Source: Acidobacteriota bacterium
Lineage (GTDB): Bacteria; Acidobacteriota; Thermoanaerobaculia; UBA5066; Gp7-AA6
Length of the DNA: 64,000 bases
Assembly: GCA_020199905.1 (NCBI GenBank)
Contig: JAIVJS010000002.1
Span: forward strand, 60,819 to 124,818
Reading direction: 5' to 3'
Positions 1 to 7,734 of the stretch are shown piece by piece. Numbering within the stretch: position 1 is the first letter of the stretch; each line of letters opens with the position of its first letter. Position numbers and translations under genes: made by a program. The notes under the pieces were generated by a model. The model ran no database searches. It had not been told where the DNA came from and saw only the letters and a program-made list of their open reading frames with translations.

Positions 1-2
1 CG

Positions 3-1142
3 ATGGAAGCGGCCGTCGCCCAGGCGGCGCACGACACGCTTTCTTCCCTCTACCCGTCCCAGGCGCCGACGTTAGACGATCTCCTGACCGAGGACCTCGA
101 TCGGATCCGGGACGGACGTTCCCTGTCCCGCGGAGTGGAGGTCGGGCGACGCGCCGCCGCCGCGATTCTGGCGAAGCGGGCGGACGACCATTCACAGCAT
201 CCCGAAGACCGCATGGGGATCGAGTTCCTCCCGAACGAAGACGCGGGCAAGTGGCGCCAGGACCCGATCAGCCAGGCCCCGATCGCGCTCGGATCCCACT
301 GGGGAGGCGTGACGCCGTTCGTGATGCGATCCGGAAGCCAGTTCCGCGTTCCGCCCCCTCCGGCCATGGACAGCGCGGCGTACGCCGCCGCCTTCAACGA
401 GGTGAAATCGGTCGGAGGTGACGGGATCACGACCCCGACGATCCGCACGCCCGATCAGGCGTTCGCGGCCGTGTACTGGGCGTACGACGGGACGCCGAGC
501 CTCTGCGCGCCGCCCAGGCTCTACAACCAGATCACCACGCAGATCGCCGACCAGCAGGGCACGAACGACCCGGCGGCTCTCGCCCGCCTCCTCGCCCTCG
601 TCAACGTCTCCATGGCCGACGCTGGAATCGCCGCGTGGGAGTCCAAGTTCTTCTACCAGTTCTGGCGGCCGGTCACCGGAATCCGCGAGGCGGACGCGGG
701 CACCGGCACCACGGGCGCCGGCGACAACAATCCCGCGACGTCCGGCGACAGGACGTTCTCCCCCCTGGGAGCCCCGGCGTCCAACCTCCACGGCCCGAAT
801 TTCACGCCCCCGTTCCCGGCCTATCCGTCCGGCCACGCGACGTTCGGCGGAGCGTTGTTCGAGACCCTGCGGAACTTCTACCGCAGGGACCGGATCGCTT
901 TCACGTTCGTGTCGGACGAGTTCGACGGCGTCACCATCGACAACAAGGGCGCCGTCCGGGCGCTGGTGCCGCGCAGCTTCTCGTCGCTGTCCGAGGCCGA
1001 AGAGGAGAACGGCGAGAGCCGAATCTACCTCGGCATCCACTGGTCCTTCGACAAGACCGAGGGCATCGCGCAGGGCCGTCGCATCGCCGAGTACGTCTTC
1101 AAGAACGCGTTCATCCCCGACCGCGAGAACGAACGCGATTAA
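3..1142 (+). CDS. Vanadium-dependent haloperoxidase / PAP2-type phosphatase family protein (5' partial)
   Basis: This is the C-terminal 379 residues of a vanadium-haloperoxidase-like acid phosphatase; the true start probably lies before the window. All active-site elements of the family are visible with canonical spacing: Lys215 and Arg222 (KFFYQFWRP, seven residues apart), the PSGH loop at Ser276-Gly277-His278, and Arg340/His346 in SRIYLGIHW. In the family these bind vanadate or phosphate, and the central His is the acid-base or nucleophile. Bacterial members of this type are usually exported and oxidise halides or hydrolyse phosphate esters; the sequence alone does not decide which. The next gene on the same strand starts 117 bp downstream. 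Family assignment is firm; the substrate is unknown. Confidence 0.88.
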   Translation: MEAAVAQAAHDTLSSLYPSQAPTLDDLLTEDLDRIRDGRSLSRGVEVGRRAAAAILAKRADDHSQHPEDRMGIEFLPNEDAGKWRQDPISQAPIALGSHWGGVTPFVMRSGSQFRVPPPPAMDSAAYAAAFNEVKSVGGDGITTPTIRTPDQAFAAVYWAYDGTPSLCAPPRLYNQITTQIADQQGTNDPAALARLLALVNVSMADAGIAAWESKFFYQFWRPVTGIREADAGTGTTGAGDNNPATSGDRTFSPLGAPASNLHGPNFTPPFPAYPSGHATFGGALFETLRNFYRRDRIAFTFVSDEFDGVTIDNKGAVRALVPRSFSSLSEAEEENGESRIYLGIHWSFDKTEGIAQGRRIAEYVFKNAFIPDRENERD

Positions 1143-1259
1143 AGCGGTGGCTTCCGCTCGCCTCGAGCGAGAAAGCCTCCTCCCTCTCCGCGGGCTCGGA
1201 GAGCGAGGGGTGAGGAAATCGAAGATCGAACTTCCGACATTCGAATCGCGGAGGAGCGC

Positions 1260-3326
1260 ATGCGGAGACATTTTCCGAAAGTCCTGCTCGGGGCGGCTCT
1301 GCTGCTCGCTTCGCGCGCCGACCGACTGGGCGGCGCCGACGCGGCCGTCGCGACGCGCGGCCTGGACGTCGCGGGGATGGACCGGACCGTGAATCCCGGA
1401 GACGACTTCTACGCCTACGCGAACGGCGGCTGGATGAAGGCGACGCCGATTCCTGCGGACCGGTCGAGCTACGGCCTCTTCGCGATGCTCGCGGAGGAGG
1501 TCAACGCGCGCACGGCGGGTCTCATTCGGCAGGCGGGCGAGTCGAAGCCGCCCGCGGGATCCGATGCCGCGAAGGTGGGCGCGTACTACGACGCGTACAT
1601 GGACGAGAAGTCGATCGAGGCGAAGGGGCTGGCGCCGATCAAGGCGGAGCTCGACGAGATCTCGGCGGTTGCCGACAGGAAGGATCTCGCGCGGGTGATC
1701 GGCCGGCAGCTCCGCGCGGACGTGGACGCGCTGAACAAAACGAATTTCCACACTGACCGCCTGTTCGGTGTCTGGGTCTCCCCGGACTTCGCCGCGCCGG
1801 ACCGCAACGTCGCGTATCTCATGCAGGGCGGCCTGGGCATGCCGGATCGGGACGACTATCGAAACACCGGACCGAAGGACGTCGAGCTGCAGTCTCAATA
1901 CAAGGCGCACGTGACGGCGGTGCTCAGGCTGGCCCGCATTCCGGACCCCGGATCGCGAGGCGCCCGCATCTACGAGCTCGAGCGCCAGATCGCCGACGCG
2001 CACGTCAGCCGCACGGAATCGGAAGACGTCCTGAAGGCCAACAATCCGTGGCGGCTTCAGAGCTTTCCAGCGCGCGCTCCGGGACTCGAGTGGGAAAGCT
2101 TCTTCGATGCCGCCGGACTGTCGGCCCAGCCGATGGTGATGGTGTGGCAGCCGTCGGGCGTCTCCGGGATCGCCGCGCTCGCGGGGAGCCAGCCGCTCGA
2201 CACCTGGAAGGACTACCTGACCTTTCACGCGATCGATCGCGCGTCCCGGCTCCTCCCGCAGGCCTTCGCGGACGAGCGGTTCCACTTCTACGGGACGATC
2301 CTGACCGGAGCGCCGTCGCAGCGTCCCCGGTGGAAGCGCGCCGTGGACGCGACCGGGTCCGCCCTCGGCGAGGCGGTGGGCAGGCTGTACGTCGAACGGT
2401 ATTTCCCGCCGGCGGCCAAGGCGGAAGCGCAGAAGATGGTCGGCAACATCACCGCCGCGTTCGGCCGCCGGATCGACAACCTCGCGTGGATGAGCCGGGC
2501 GACGCGTCAGAAGGCCAGGGCGAAGCTGGCGACGCTGTACGTCGGGATCGGATACCCCGACCGCTGGAAAGACTATTCCGGCCTCACGGTCGCGCGTGGG
2601 GACGCCCTCGGAAACTTCCAGAGAGCGGAGCTCTTCGACTATCGCCGGAGCCTCGCGAAGCTCGGCAAGCCCGTCGACAAGACCGAATGGTGGATGACGC
2701 CCCAGACCGTGAATGCCGTCAACCTTCCGCTGCAGAACGCGCTGAACTTTCCCGCGGCCATCCTGAATCCGCCGTTCTTCGAGGTCGGGGCCGACCCGGC
2801 TCAGAACTACGGTGCGATCGGAACGGTCATCGGCCACGAGATCAGCCACAGCTTCGACGATCAGGGCAGCCAGTTCGACGCGCAGGGCCGGCTTCACAAC
2901 TGGTGGACGCCCGAAGATTTCGCGCACTTCGGGTCCGCCGCCGCGCGGCTCGCCGCCGAATTCGACGTTTACGAGCCTCTTCCCGGCATGCACGTCAACG
3001 GAAAGTTGACGCTGTCGGAAAACATCGCGGATGTCGCGGGAATCGCGGCGGCTTTCGACGGCTACCGGGCCGCGCGGGAAGCCGGCAACGCGCCCCACGC
3101 CAGCGGGTTCACCGGGGATCAGCGGTTCTTCATCGCGTTCGCCCAGGCCTGGCGCGGCAAGTCGCGCCCCGAAGCGCTCCGCGGCCAGCTCATGACGGAC
3201 GGGCACGCGCCGGGAGAGTTCCGCGCCGACACGGTCCGCAACATCGACGCGTGGTATCAGACCTTCGACGTGCAGCCCGGACGCAAGCTGTATCTCTCGC
3301 CCGAGTCGCGGGTGCGCATCTGGTGA
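1260..3326 (+). CDS. M13 family zinc metallopeptidase (PepO/neprilysin-like)
   Basis: This is a 688-residue M13 endopeptidase, the normal family length. An N-terminal hydrophobic segment suggests a signal peptide. It is followed by the M13 N-domain hallmark NPGDDFYAYANGGW. The substrate-binding region has NAVNLPLQNALNFP. Zinc binding is by HEISH (His526, Glu527, His530) plus Glu587 in ENIADVAG. These enzymes cut oligopeptides in the periplasm or outside the cell. The ATG is chosen because GGAGGA lies just upstream. The C-terminus ends RVRIW, so the usual CRVW-type cysteine is missing, as in many bacterial M13 proteins. It is not obviously co-transcribed with the racemase relic behind it. Confidence 0.95.
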   Translation: MRRHFPKVLLGAALLLASRADRLGGADAAVATRGLDVAGMDRTVNPGDDFYAYANGGWMKATPIPADRSSYGLFAMLAEEVNARTAGLIRQAGESKPPAGSDAAKVGAYYDAYMDEKSIEAKGLAPIKAELDEISAVADRKDLARVIGRQLRADVDALNKTNFHTDRLFGVWVSPDFAAPDRNVAYLMQGGLGMPDRDDYRNTGPKDVELQSQYKAHVTAVLRLARIPDPGSRGARIYELERQIADAHVSRTESEDVLKANNPWRLQSFPARAPGLEWESFFDAAGLSAQPMVMVWQPSGVSGIAALAGSQPLDTWKDYLTFHAIDRASRLLPQAFADERFHFYGTILTGAPSQRPRWKRAVDATGSALGEAVGRLYVERYFPPAAKAEAQKMVGNITAAFGRRIDNLAWMSRATRQKARAKLATLYVGIGYPDRWKDYSGLTVARGDALGNFQRAELFDYRRSLAKLGKPVDKTEWWMTPQTVNAVNLPLQNALNFPAAILNPPFFEVGADPAQNYGAIGTVIGHEISHSFDDQGSQFDAQGRLHNWWTPEDFAHFGSAAARLAAEFDVYEPLPGMHVNGKLTLSENIADVAGIAAAFDGYRAAREAGNAPHASGFTGDQRFFIAFAQAWRGKSRPEALRGQLMTDGHAPGEFRADTVRNIDAWYQTFDVQPGRKLYLSPESRVRIW

Positions 3327-3537
3327 GTTCCGAGCCGTGACCCGGCGTTGGATTCCATTCGCGGCCGGTTTTCTGGCGGCCGCGCTCTCGCCCGGAGCGG
3401 CGCCGAAGAGCGTCTCGTCGCGGGGGTCCGGTCCCGGGCTGCGCCTGGGAGACGGTCTCGGACGCGGGGGTCGCTCCCCTTCCCCTGCCGGGCGCGGCGC
3501 ACGCCTCGAAGCCGGCGTCCTGGCAGGCCATCACGCG

Positions 3538-4191
3538 ATGCCGCCGGCCCCGTCGAAGCAGGTCGCGGGCATCATCGGCGGGATCGGTCCGGAGTCGACG
3601 GTTGACTATTACCCGTTGATCCTCTCGCGCTACGCCGAGCGACGGCCCGGAGGGCATGCTCCCGCCGTCCTGATCGACAGCATCGACCTGAAGCGCATCG
3701 TCGACTCCATCACTTCGGGCGATCTCGGGGCGGTGACGGACTCCCTGCGGCGCGAGCTCGAGAGACTGGCCGCGGCGCCGCCCGTACCGCTCATCAGCAT
3801 CGTCGAGAGGGGTGCCGCGCGGCTAAGTCTCATGGCTGGAAGAACGTGGGACTCTTCGGGACACGGTTCACCCTGGACGGCGCTTTCTACCCCGCCGTCT
3901 TTTCGCGCGAAGGGAATCCGCATATCGCTCCCGCCGCCGGAGGAGCGGGCCTATATTCACGAGAAGATGGGAGAGCTCATCCGCGGGGTGTTTCTGCCGG
4001 AGACGCGGGAGAGGCTCGTCTCGATCGCCCGCGGTCTCTCGGATCGCGAACGCATCGAGGCGCTGATCCTCGGCGGCACCGAGCGGCCGCTCAACCTCCG
4101 CGCGGACAGCGTCGGCGGCGTTCCGGTGCTGGACACCACACGCATCCACGTCGAGGCGGTCGTCGACCTGCTCCTGTCGGAGGAGGCGTGA
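3538..4191 (+). pseudogene. Aspartate/glutamate racemase-family gene, disrupted by two frameshifts and an internal deletion
   Basis: The family signature GIIGGIGPESTVDYYP starts at an ATG at 3538. The C-terminal half has LILGGTERPLNL and LDTTRIHVEA. Between them the reading frame is lost. A base seems to be missing near 3820, after which the family motif KNVGLFGTRFTLDGAFYP reads in another frame. An extra base near 3914 restores the first frame. In addition LERLAAA joins directly to PVPLISIVE, which removes about 24 codons that normally carry the first catalytic site (an NTPH-type loop). An intact frame runs through 3337-4191, but its middle is nonsense. The missing catalytic loop argues for a real relic rather than only sequencing error. 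Gly in place of Cys in GGTE is, as I remember it, usual in one subgroup. Confidence 0.75.
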
Positions 4192-4225
4192 AACAGGCCA
4201 GTCCGATTCCGAGGCGCAGCCCGTC

Positions 4226-5551
4226 ATGAGCTCTTCCGGAGAAGGGGAGGGAGACGCTCCCTCCATCTCGGGACGGCTTTCGGAGACGCCTCTCTTCGTC
4301 GTGATGCGTCAGCTGCAGCGCGAGCAGCTATCCGGCACGCTGTCGGTCTTTCGCGGCGACCAGGTTCGCCAGCTCGTCTTCGAGAAGGGCGAGCTCTATG
4401 CCGCGCGGTCGTCGCGGGAAGACCACCGCATCGGAGCGACGCTGGTTCGCTGGGGGTATATCTCCGAGGAAGATCTCGCGGAGGCTCTCGAGGCGCAGAA
4501 GGAGAACCATGAGCGGATCGACCGGATCCTCGTCGAAAAGGGACTCGTCACCCGCGCGGTGATCGACAGCGAGGCGCGGCGGCAGATGGAGCAGGTGGTG
4601 TTCTCGACGCTCTCGTGGCCGGACGGCTCCTACCATTTCGAGAGGAACACGGGGCCGGTCGAGCTCGACGTCGCGACGTCGCTCTCGCAGGAGATGATCA
4701 TCGAAGGCATCCGCCGGATTCCGGAGAGCGAGCAGTTCATGGACCTGCTCGGGGACCTTTCCGAGATTCCGATTCTGACTCGCGACCCCATGTCGTCGGG
4801 CTCGCTGCGGCTCTTAAAAGACGCGGTCGGCCTGATCGCTCAGATCGACGGCACGACGAGCCTGCGGGACCTCCTGCAGGCGGGGTCGACTCCCGGCTCG
4901 GCGAGCGCCAAGATCCTCTATTCGCTGCTCTTTGCCGGCGTCATCGAAATGCATTCCTCGGACGCGGTGGCGGCGGACTCCTCGGACGGGCGCAAATCGA
5001 AAGAGATCCGGGAAGAGCGCCGAACGGAGGAGCGCCCCGCCGCCGACCGCCGCTCCGAGGACCGGCGTTCGGCGGATCGGCGTGCGGCGGATCGCCGGGC
5101 CGCGGAGCGCAAGCCCGCAGGCTACCTGTATGACATCCGGGGGGCCGGCGCGTTTCAGAAGGCGGCCGAGACGGGAGTTCTGACCCGGCCCGCAGACCCG
5201 CCGGTTCCGGAGGCGCCCAAAGCCGAGTCGCGAGCTCCGTATCGCACACCGCGGGAGGTCGTGCTCGAGACCCACCGCCAGCTCGACTGGCTCTCTCACT
5301 ACGATCTCCTCGGCGTCTCCCGCAAAGCGACCGCCGCCGAGATCGAGGAGGCGTATCGGAGCCGCGCGCGCCTCTTCGACCCCTCGCTGAAGGCGCACCC
5401 TGAGCTGGTCGACTGCTGGCGGCAGTTGACCGTCCTGGCCAAGTGGCTTCGCGTCGCGTACGGCGTGCTGTCGAACGCGGAGTCGCGCGGCGCCTACGAC
5501 CAGAAGATCAGCGACGCCACGCCCGCGCCTCCGCCGGAGGGTGCCAGGTAG
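4226..5551 (+). CDS. DUF4388 (PATAN-like) protein with a degenerate C-terminal J-like domain
   Basis: This is a 441-residue cytoplasmic protein. Residues ~8-150 match the DUF4388 pattern (SISGRLSETPLFVVMRQLQ, then LSGTLSVFRGD, FEKGELYAA), a domain common in deltaproteobacterial and acidobacterial regulators. Residues ~265-295 are a highly charged DRRSADRRAADRR run, probably disordered. Residues ~345-425 resemble a J domain (HYDLLGVSRKATAAEIEEAY and a YGVLSNAESRGAYDQ end). The HPD tripeptide that activates Hsp70 is replaced by LFDP, so Hsp70 stimulation is doubtful. It starts 34 bp after the racemase relic. Its function is unknown; a signalling or adaptor role is inference. Confidence 0.82.
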   Translation: MSSSGEGEGDAPSISGRLSETPLFVVMRQLQREQLSGTLSVFRGDQVRQLVFEKGELYAARSSREDHRIGATLVRWGYISEEDLAEALEAQKENHERIDRILVEKGLVTRAVIDSEARRQMEQVVFSTLSWPDGSYHFERNTGPVELDVATSLSQEMIIEGIRRIPESEQFMDLLGDLSEIPILTRDPMSSGSLRLLKDAVGLIAQIDGTTSLRDLLQAGSTPGSASAKILYSLLFAGVIEMHSSDAVAADSSDGRKSKEIREERRTEERPAADRRSEDRRSADRRAADRRAAERKPAGYLYDIRGAGAFQKAAETGVLTRPADPPVPEAPKAESRAPYRTPREVVLETHRQLDWLSHYDLLGVSRKATAAEIEEAYRSRARLFDPSLKAHPELVDCWRQLTVLAKWLRVAYGVLSNAESRGAYDQKISDATPAPPPEGAR

Positions 5552-5600
5552 GCGGCAGCGGGGAGGCGGGAGGCGGGGGCCGGGAATCGCATCGGGCATC

Positions 5601-5652
5601 GGGAGCCGAGCGACCAACGGGAGCGAGACGGCCGCGGTACTCCGCGGTCAAC
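5601..5652 (+). repeat. 52-bp dispersed intergenic repeat, copy 1
   Basis: This is one of four near-identical 52-bp copies (5601, 12886, 12944, 36655). It opens GGGAGCCGAGCGACCAACGG and ends ACTCCGCGGTCAAC. The right half can fold as an 8-bp hairpin, GGCCGCGG-TACT-CCGCGGTC, with one G-T wobble. It lies 50 bp after a stop codon and is followed by a heptad island. Confidence 0.9.
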
Positions 5653-5714
5653 TCGGAGGGAATCGGAATCGGGGAGAAAGCCAACCGCGCGGATAGTCCC
5701 GTAGGCGGCTTCGT

Positions 5715-5804
5715 CCTCTCAACTCTGAACTCTGAACTCTCAGCGCTCGACTTCCAACCCGGCTCTCAACTCTCGTTCCGAACGCTCAACGCTGAACGCT
5801 GAAC
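5715..5804. repeat. Heptad-repeat island 1 (CTCTGAA / GCTGAAC type)
   Basis: The block consists of degenerate 7-bp steps, for example CTCTGAACTCTGAACTCTCA and, further on, GAACGCTCAACGCTGAACGC. The same GAACGCT-type unit recurs at 36721 and 37996. It directly follows copy 1 of the 52-bp repeat. Confidence 0.75.
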
Positions 5805-5810
5805 CCTCCC

Positions 5811-5897
5811 TTAACCCTCCCTCAACGCGGTCATCGGGTCGATCCTCGTCGCCCGCCTCGCCGGGATCCATGTCGCGGCAAGCGCGACGGCGGTTCG
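5811..5897 (-). pseudogene. 3' remnant of a MacB/ADOP-type ABC transporter permease gene
   Basis: Read on the minus strand, this stretch encodes about 28 residues ending in a stop: ALAATWIPARRATRIDPM, then TALREG. That is the conserved C-terminal tail of MacB/FtsX-superfamily permeases (last membrane helix end, PARRAxRxDPMxALR). No permease sequence precedes it: upstream codons are Gly/Arg-rich and unlike a membrane helix, and the + strand DUF72 gene starts 60 bp away. So only the 3' end of a lost permease gene survives. The tail motif is distinctive, although the piece is short. Confidence 0.65.
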
Positions 5898-5944
5898 CAC
5901 TTCACCTTCGCCTCTCCCGCCCGGCGCCCGGCGCCTTCCCCTGC

Positions 5945-5950
5945 TAAAGT
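5945..5950 (+). promoter_or_regulatory. Possible -10 element (TAAAGT) of a leaderless-type promoter
   Basis: TAAAGT ends 7 nt before the ATG of the DUF72 gene, with no Shine-Dalgarno sequence between. The spacing would put transcription start at or near the start codon. No -35 match is visible. Confidence 0.3.
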
Positions 5951-5957
5951 CCGCGGC

Positions 5958-6656
5958 ATGCGCCTCCGCCTGGGCACCAGCGGCTACAGCTACAAGGAGT
6001 GGAAGGGGCCCTTCTACCCGGACGATCTTCCCGCGGCGCAGATGCTCGCGTTCTACGCCCGCCGGTTTTCCACGGTCGAGATCAACAACACGTTCTATCG
6101 GATGCCCTCGGCAAGCGTGCTCTCGACGTGGGCGGAGCAGGTGCCGGACGGGTTCACGTTCGCGCTAAAGGCCTCGCAGCGGATTACGCACCGCTCGCGG
6201 CTGAAGGAAGCGGGGGACTCGGTCGCCTTCTTCTACCAGGTCGCGGCGACCCTCGGAGACCGCCTCGGGCCCGTCCTTTTTCAACTCCCGCCTAACCTGA
6301 AGAAAGACCTGCCGAGGCTGTCCGCTTTTCTGCCTCTCCTGCCCGCCGGCTCGCGGGCGGCGTTCGAGTTCCGGCACGCCTCCTGGTTCGACGATGAGGT
6401 CTACGGCGTGCTGCGCGAGGCGGGCGCGGCACTCTGCATCGCCGAAGACGAGGACCTCGCCACACCGCTCGTGTCCACTACCGGTTGGGGGTACCTGCGG
6501 CTCCGACGCCAGGACTATGGGTCGGAGTCCCTCGCCGCGTGGGCGGCGCGCATCCGGGAGCAGCCCTGGAGCGACGCCTTCGTGTTCTTCAAGCACGAGG
6601 ACAACGCGAACGGCCCGCGCTTCGCCGAGGAGCTCGTCAACATTCTCGGAGCGTAG
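5958..6656 (+). CDS. DUF72 (YecE-like) family protein
   Basis: This 232-residue protein has the DUF72 signature throughout: LGTSGYSYKEWKGPFYP at the N-terminus, FSTVEINNTFYRMPS, VLFQLPPNLKKDLPRL, and FEFRHASWFDDEVY. DUF72 proteins fold as TIM-like barrels; their biochemical role is not established. The gene sits 32 bp upstream of Ku on the same strand, which suggests a link to DNA damage handling, though that is only context. A second, divergent DUF72 protein lies at 45355-46320. The start is a plain ATG with a -10-like TAAAGT 7 nt upstream and no ribosome binding site. Confidence 0.93.
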   Translation: MRLRLGTSGYSYKEWKGPFYPDDLPAAQMLAFYARRFSTVEINNTFYRMPSASVLSTWAEQVPDGFTFALKASQRITHRSRLKEAGDSVAFFYQVAATLGDRLGPVLFQLPPNLKKDLPRLSAFLPLLPAGSRAAFEFRHASWFDDEVYGVLREAGAALCIAEDEDLATPLVSTTGWGYLRLRRQDYGSESLAAWAARIREQPWSDAFVFFKHEDNANGPRFAEELVNILGA

Positions 6657-6672
6657 AACCCCCTGTCTTTGT

Positions 6673-6678
6673 TACACT
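6673..6678 (+). promoter_or_regulatory. Possible -10 element (TACACT) for ku
   Basis: TACACT lies 10 nt before the ku ATG without an intervening Shine-Dalgarno sequence, giving a very short or absent leader. The same TACACT hexamer precedes other genes here (15265, 33687 on minus). Confidence 0.35.
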
Positions 6679-6688
6679 TTGCATCCTC

Positions 6689-7588
6689 ATGAGCGCGCGA
6701 GCCATCGGCAACGCCACCATCTCCTTCGGGCTCGTCTCGATTCCGGTGAAGCTGTACTCGGCCGCGAACAGCTCCGCCGGCATCTCCTTCAATCTCCTGC
6801 ACGCCAAGTGCGGCTCGCGCGTCAAGCAGCAGTACGTGTGCCCCAAGGAGGAGAACATCATCGTCCCTCGGGAAGAGATGACGAAGGGCTACGAGTTCTC
6901 CAAGGACCAGTACGTCCTCTTCTCGACGGAGGAGCTGAAGGCCCTCGAAGAGGAATCGACGCAGCAGGTGGACGTCACCGAGTTCGTCCCGATCGCCGCC
7001 ATCGACCCCGTCTATTTCGACAAGGCGTACTACCTCGGGCCCGAGAAGGGCGGAGCGAAGGCGTACTGGCTCCTGGCGCGCGCGCTCCAGGAGACGGGGC
7101 GCGTCGCTCTCGCGAAATACGCCGCGCGGGGAAAGCAGTACCTCGTGATGCTGCGGCCCGTCGAAGGCGGCCTCGTGATGCAGCAGCTCCTTTATGCCGA
7201 CGAGGTCCGGCCCATCTCGGAAGTCGAGCTTGGCAGGGAAGACGTCAAGGACTCGGAGCTGAAGCTCGCGACGATGATCGTGGAGCAGCGGGCGACCGAG
7301 CGCTTCAAGCCCGAGGAGTACGAGGACGAGGTCAAGAAGCGCATCCAGGAGCAGCTCCGCAGGAAGATCGAGACCGGCGAGGAGATTTCCTCCTCTCCCA
7401 AACCGAAGAGCGGCGAAGTCATCGACCTGATGGAGGCGCTGCGGCGCAGCCTCGCCGACGCGCCGGCGGGCCCGCGCCGCAAGTCGGCTTCGTCCGACTC
7501 CGCCGCCGACAGCCGCAAGCCTCCCCGGCGAGTGGCTTCGGCAAAGATGGAGAAAGCGGAGAAGAAAACGGGGACGGGGAGAAAGTAG
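6689..7588 (+). CDS. ku: Ku protein, non-homologous end joining
   Basis: This is a bacterial Ku homodimer subunit of 299 residues, normal length. It opens with the family start SARAIGNATISFGLVSIPVKLY. Later family motifs are FNLLHAKCGSRVKQQYVCP, FVPIAAIDPVYFDKAYYL and YADEVRPISEVEL. The C-terminal ~70 residues are Lys/Arg-rich and low complexity, as in the extended basic tails that help DNA binding and LigD recruitment. Ku caps double-strand ends and recruits LigD, which here is encoded 27 kb away as three separate genes (33875-36617). The ATG at 6689 is chosen over upstream in-frame codons because the upstream part overlaps DUF72 and encodes no Ku sequence. The TAG stop is followed at once by a heptad-repeat island. 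Confidence 0.97.
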   Translation: MSARAIGNATISFGLVSIPVKLYSAANSSAGISFNLLHAKCGSRVKQQYVCPKEENIIVPREEMTKGYEFSKDQYVLFSTEELKALEEESTQQVDVTEFVPIAAIDPVYFDKAYYLGPEKGGAKAYWLLARALQETGRVALAKYAARGKQYLVMLRPVEGGLVMQQLLYADEVRPISEVELGREDVKDSELKLATMIVEQRATERFKPEEYEDEVKKRIQEQLRRKIETGEEISSSPKPKSGEVIDLMEALRRSLADAPAGPRRKSASSDSAADSRKPPRRVASAKMEKAEKKTGTGRK

Positions 7589-7728
7589 CTTCGAGCTTTC
7601 GGCTCTCAGCTTTCAGCCCGGAGGTGCGGATCCTCGTATCGCTCGAGATTCAGTCTGGTCAATTGCGGTACGAGTCGAAGCCACGAACATCAACATGCTG
7701 ACAGCGGATAGCTGACAGCTGATAGCTT
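7589..7728. repeat. Heptad-repeat island 2 with opposed arms
   Basis: The left arm starts right after the ku TAG stop and contains GGCTCTCAGCTTTCAGCC (to 7619). The right arm, 7697-7727, reads GCTGACAGCGGATAGCTGAC and continues as further 7-bp steps of opposite polarity. The ~80 bp between shows no gene. Confidence 0.7.
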
Positions 7729-7734
7729 CTTGCC

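Larger units (their letters stand above)
5552..5810. other. Gene-free spacer holding a 52-bp repeat copy and a heptad-repeat island
   Basis: I see no gene here. After the DUF4388 stop there is a purine-rich GGCGGGAGGCGGG stretch and GGGAATC/ATCGGGC-type steps. Copy 1 of the 52-bp repeat (5601-5652) comes next, then a second GGGAATCGG run, then 7-bp repeats of CTCTGAA and GCTGAAC type (5715-5804). The spacer ends in a permease 3' remnant. Confidence 0.7.

Noticed and set aside
192..3206. Long minus-strand open frame opposite the haloperoxidase and M13 genes
   Set aside because: Arg/Val/Gly-rich with no motif; a shadow of GC-rich genes on the + strand, both of which have intact family motifs.
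3337..3537. N-terminal extension of the racemase with a signal-like MTRRWIPFAAGFLAAAL
   Set aside because: Racemases of this family are cytoplasmic and start at the GIIGGIGPE block; the extension then becomes Gly/Arg-rich. It may be a relic of another gene, but evidence is thin.
4069..4104. Gly instead of Cys in the racemase GGTE motif as proof of inactivation
   Set aside because: As far as I remember, a subgroup of this family has GGTE; the missing loop and frameshifts are better evidence.
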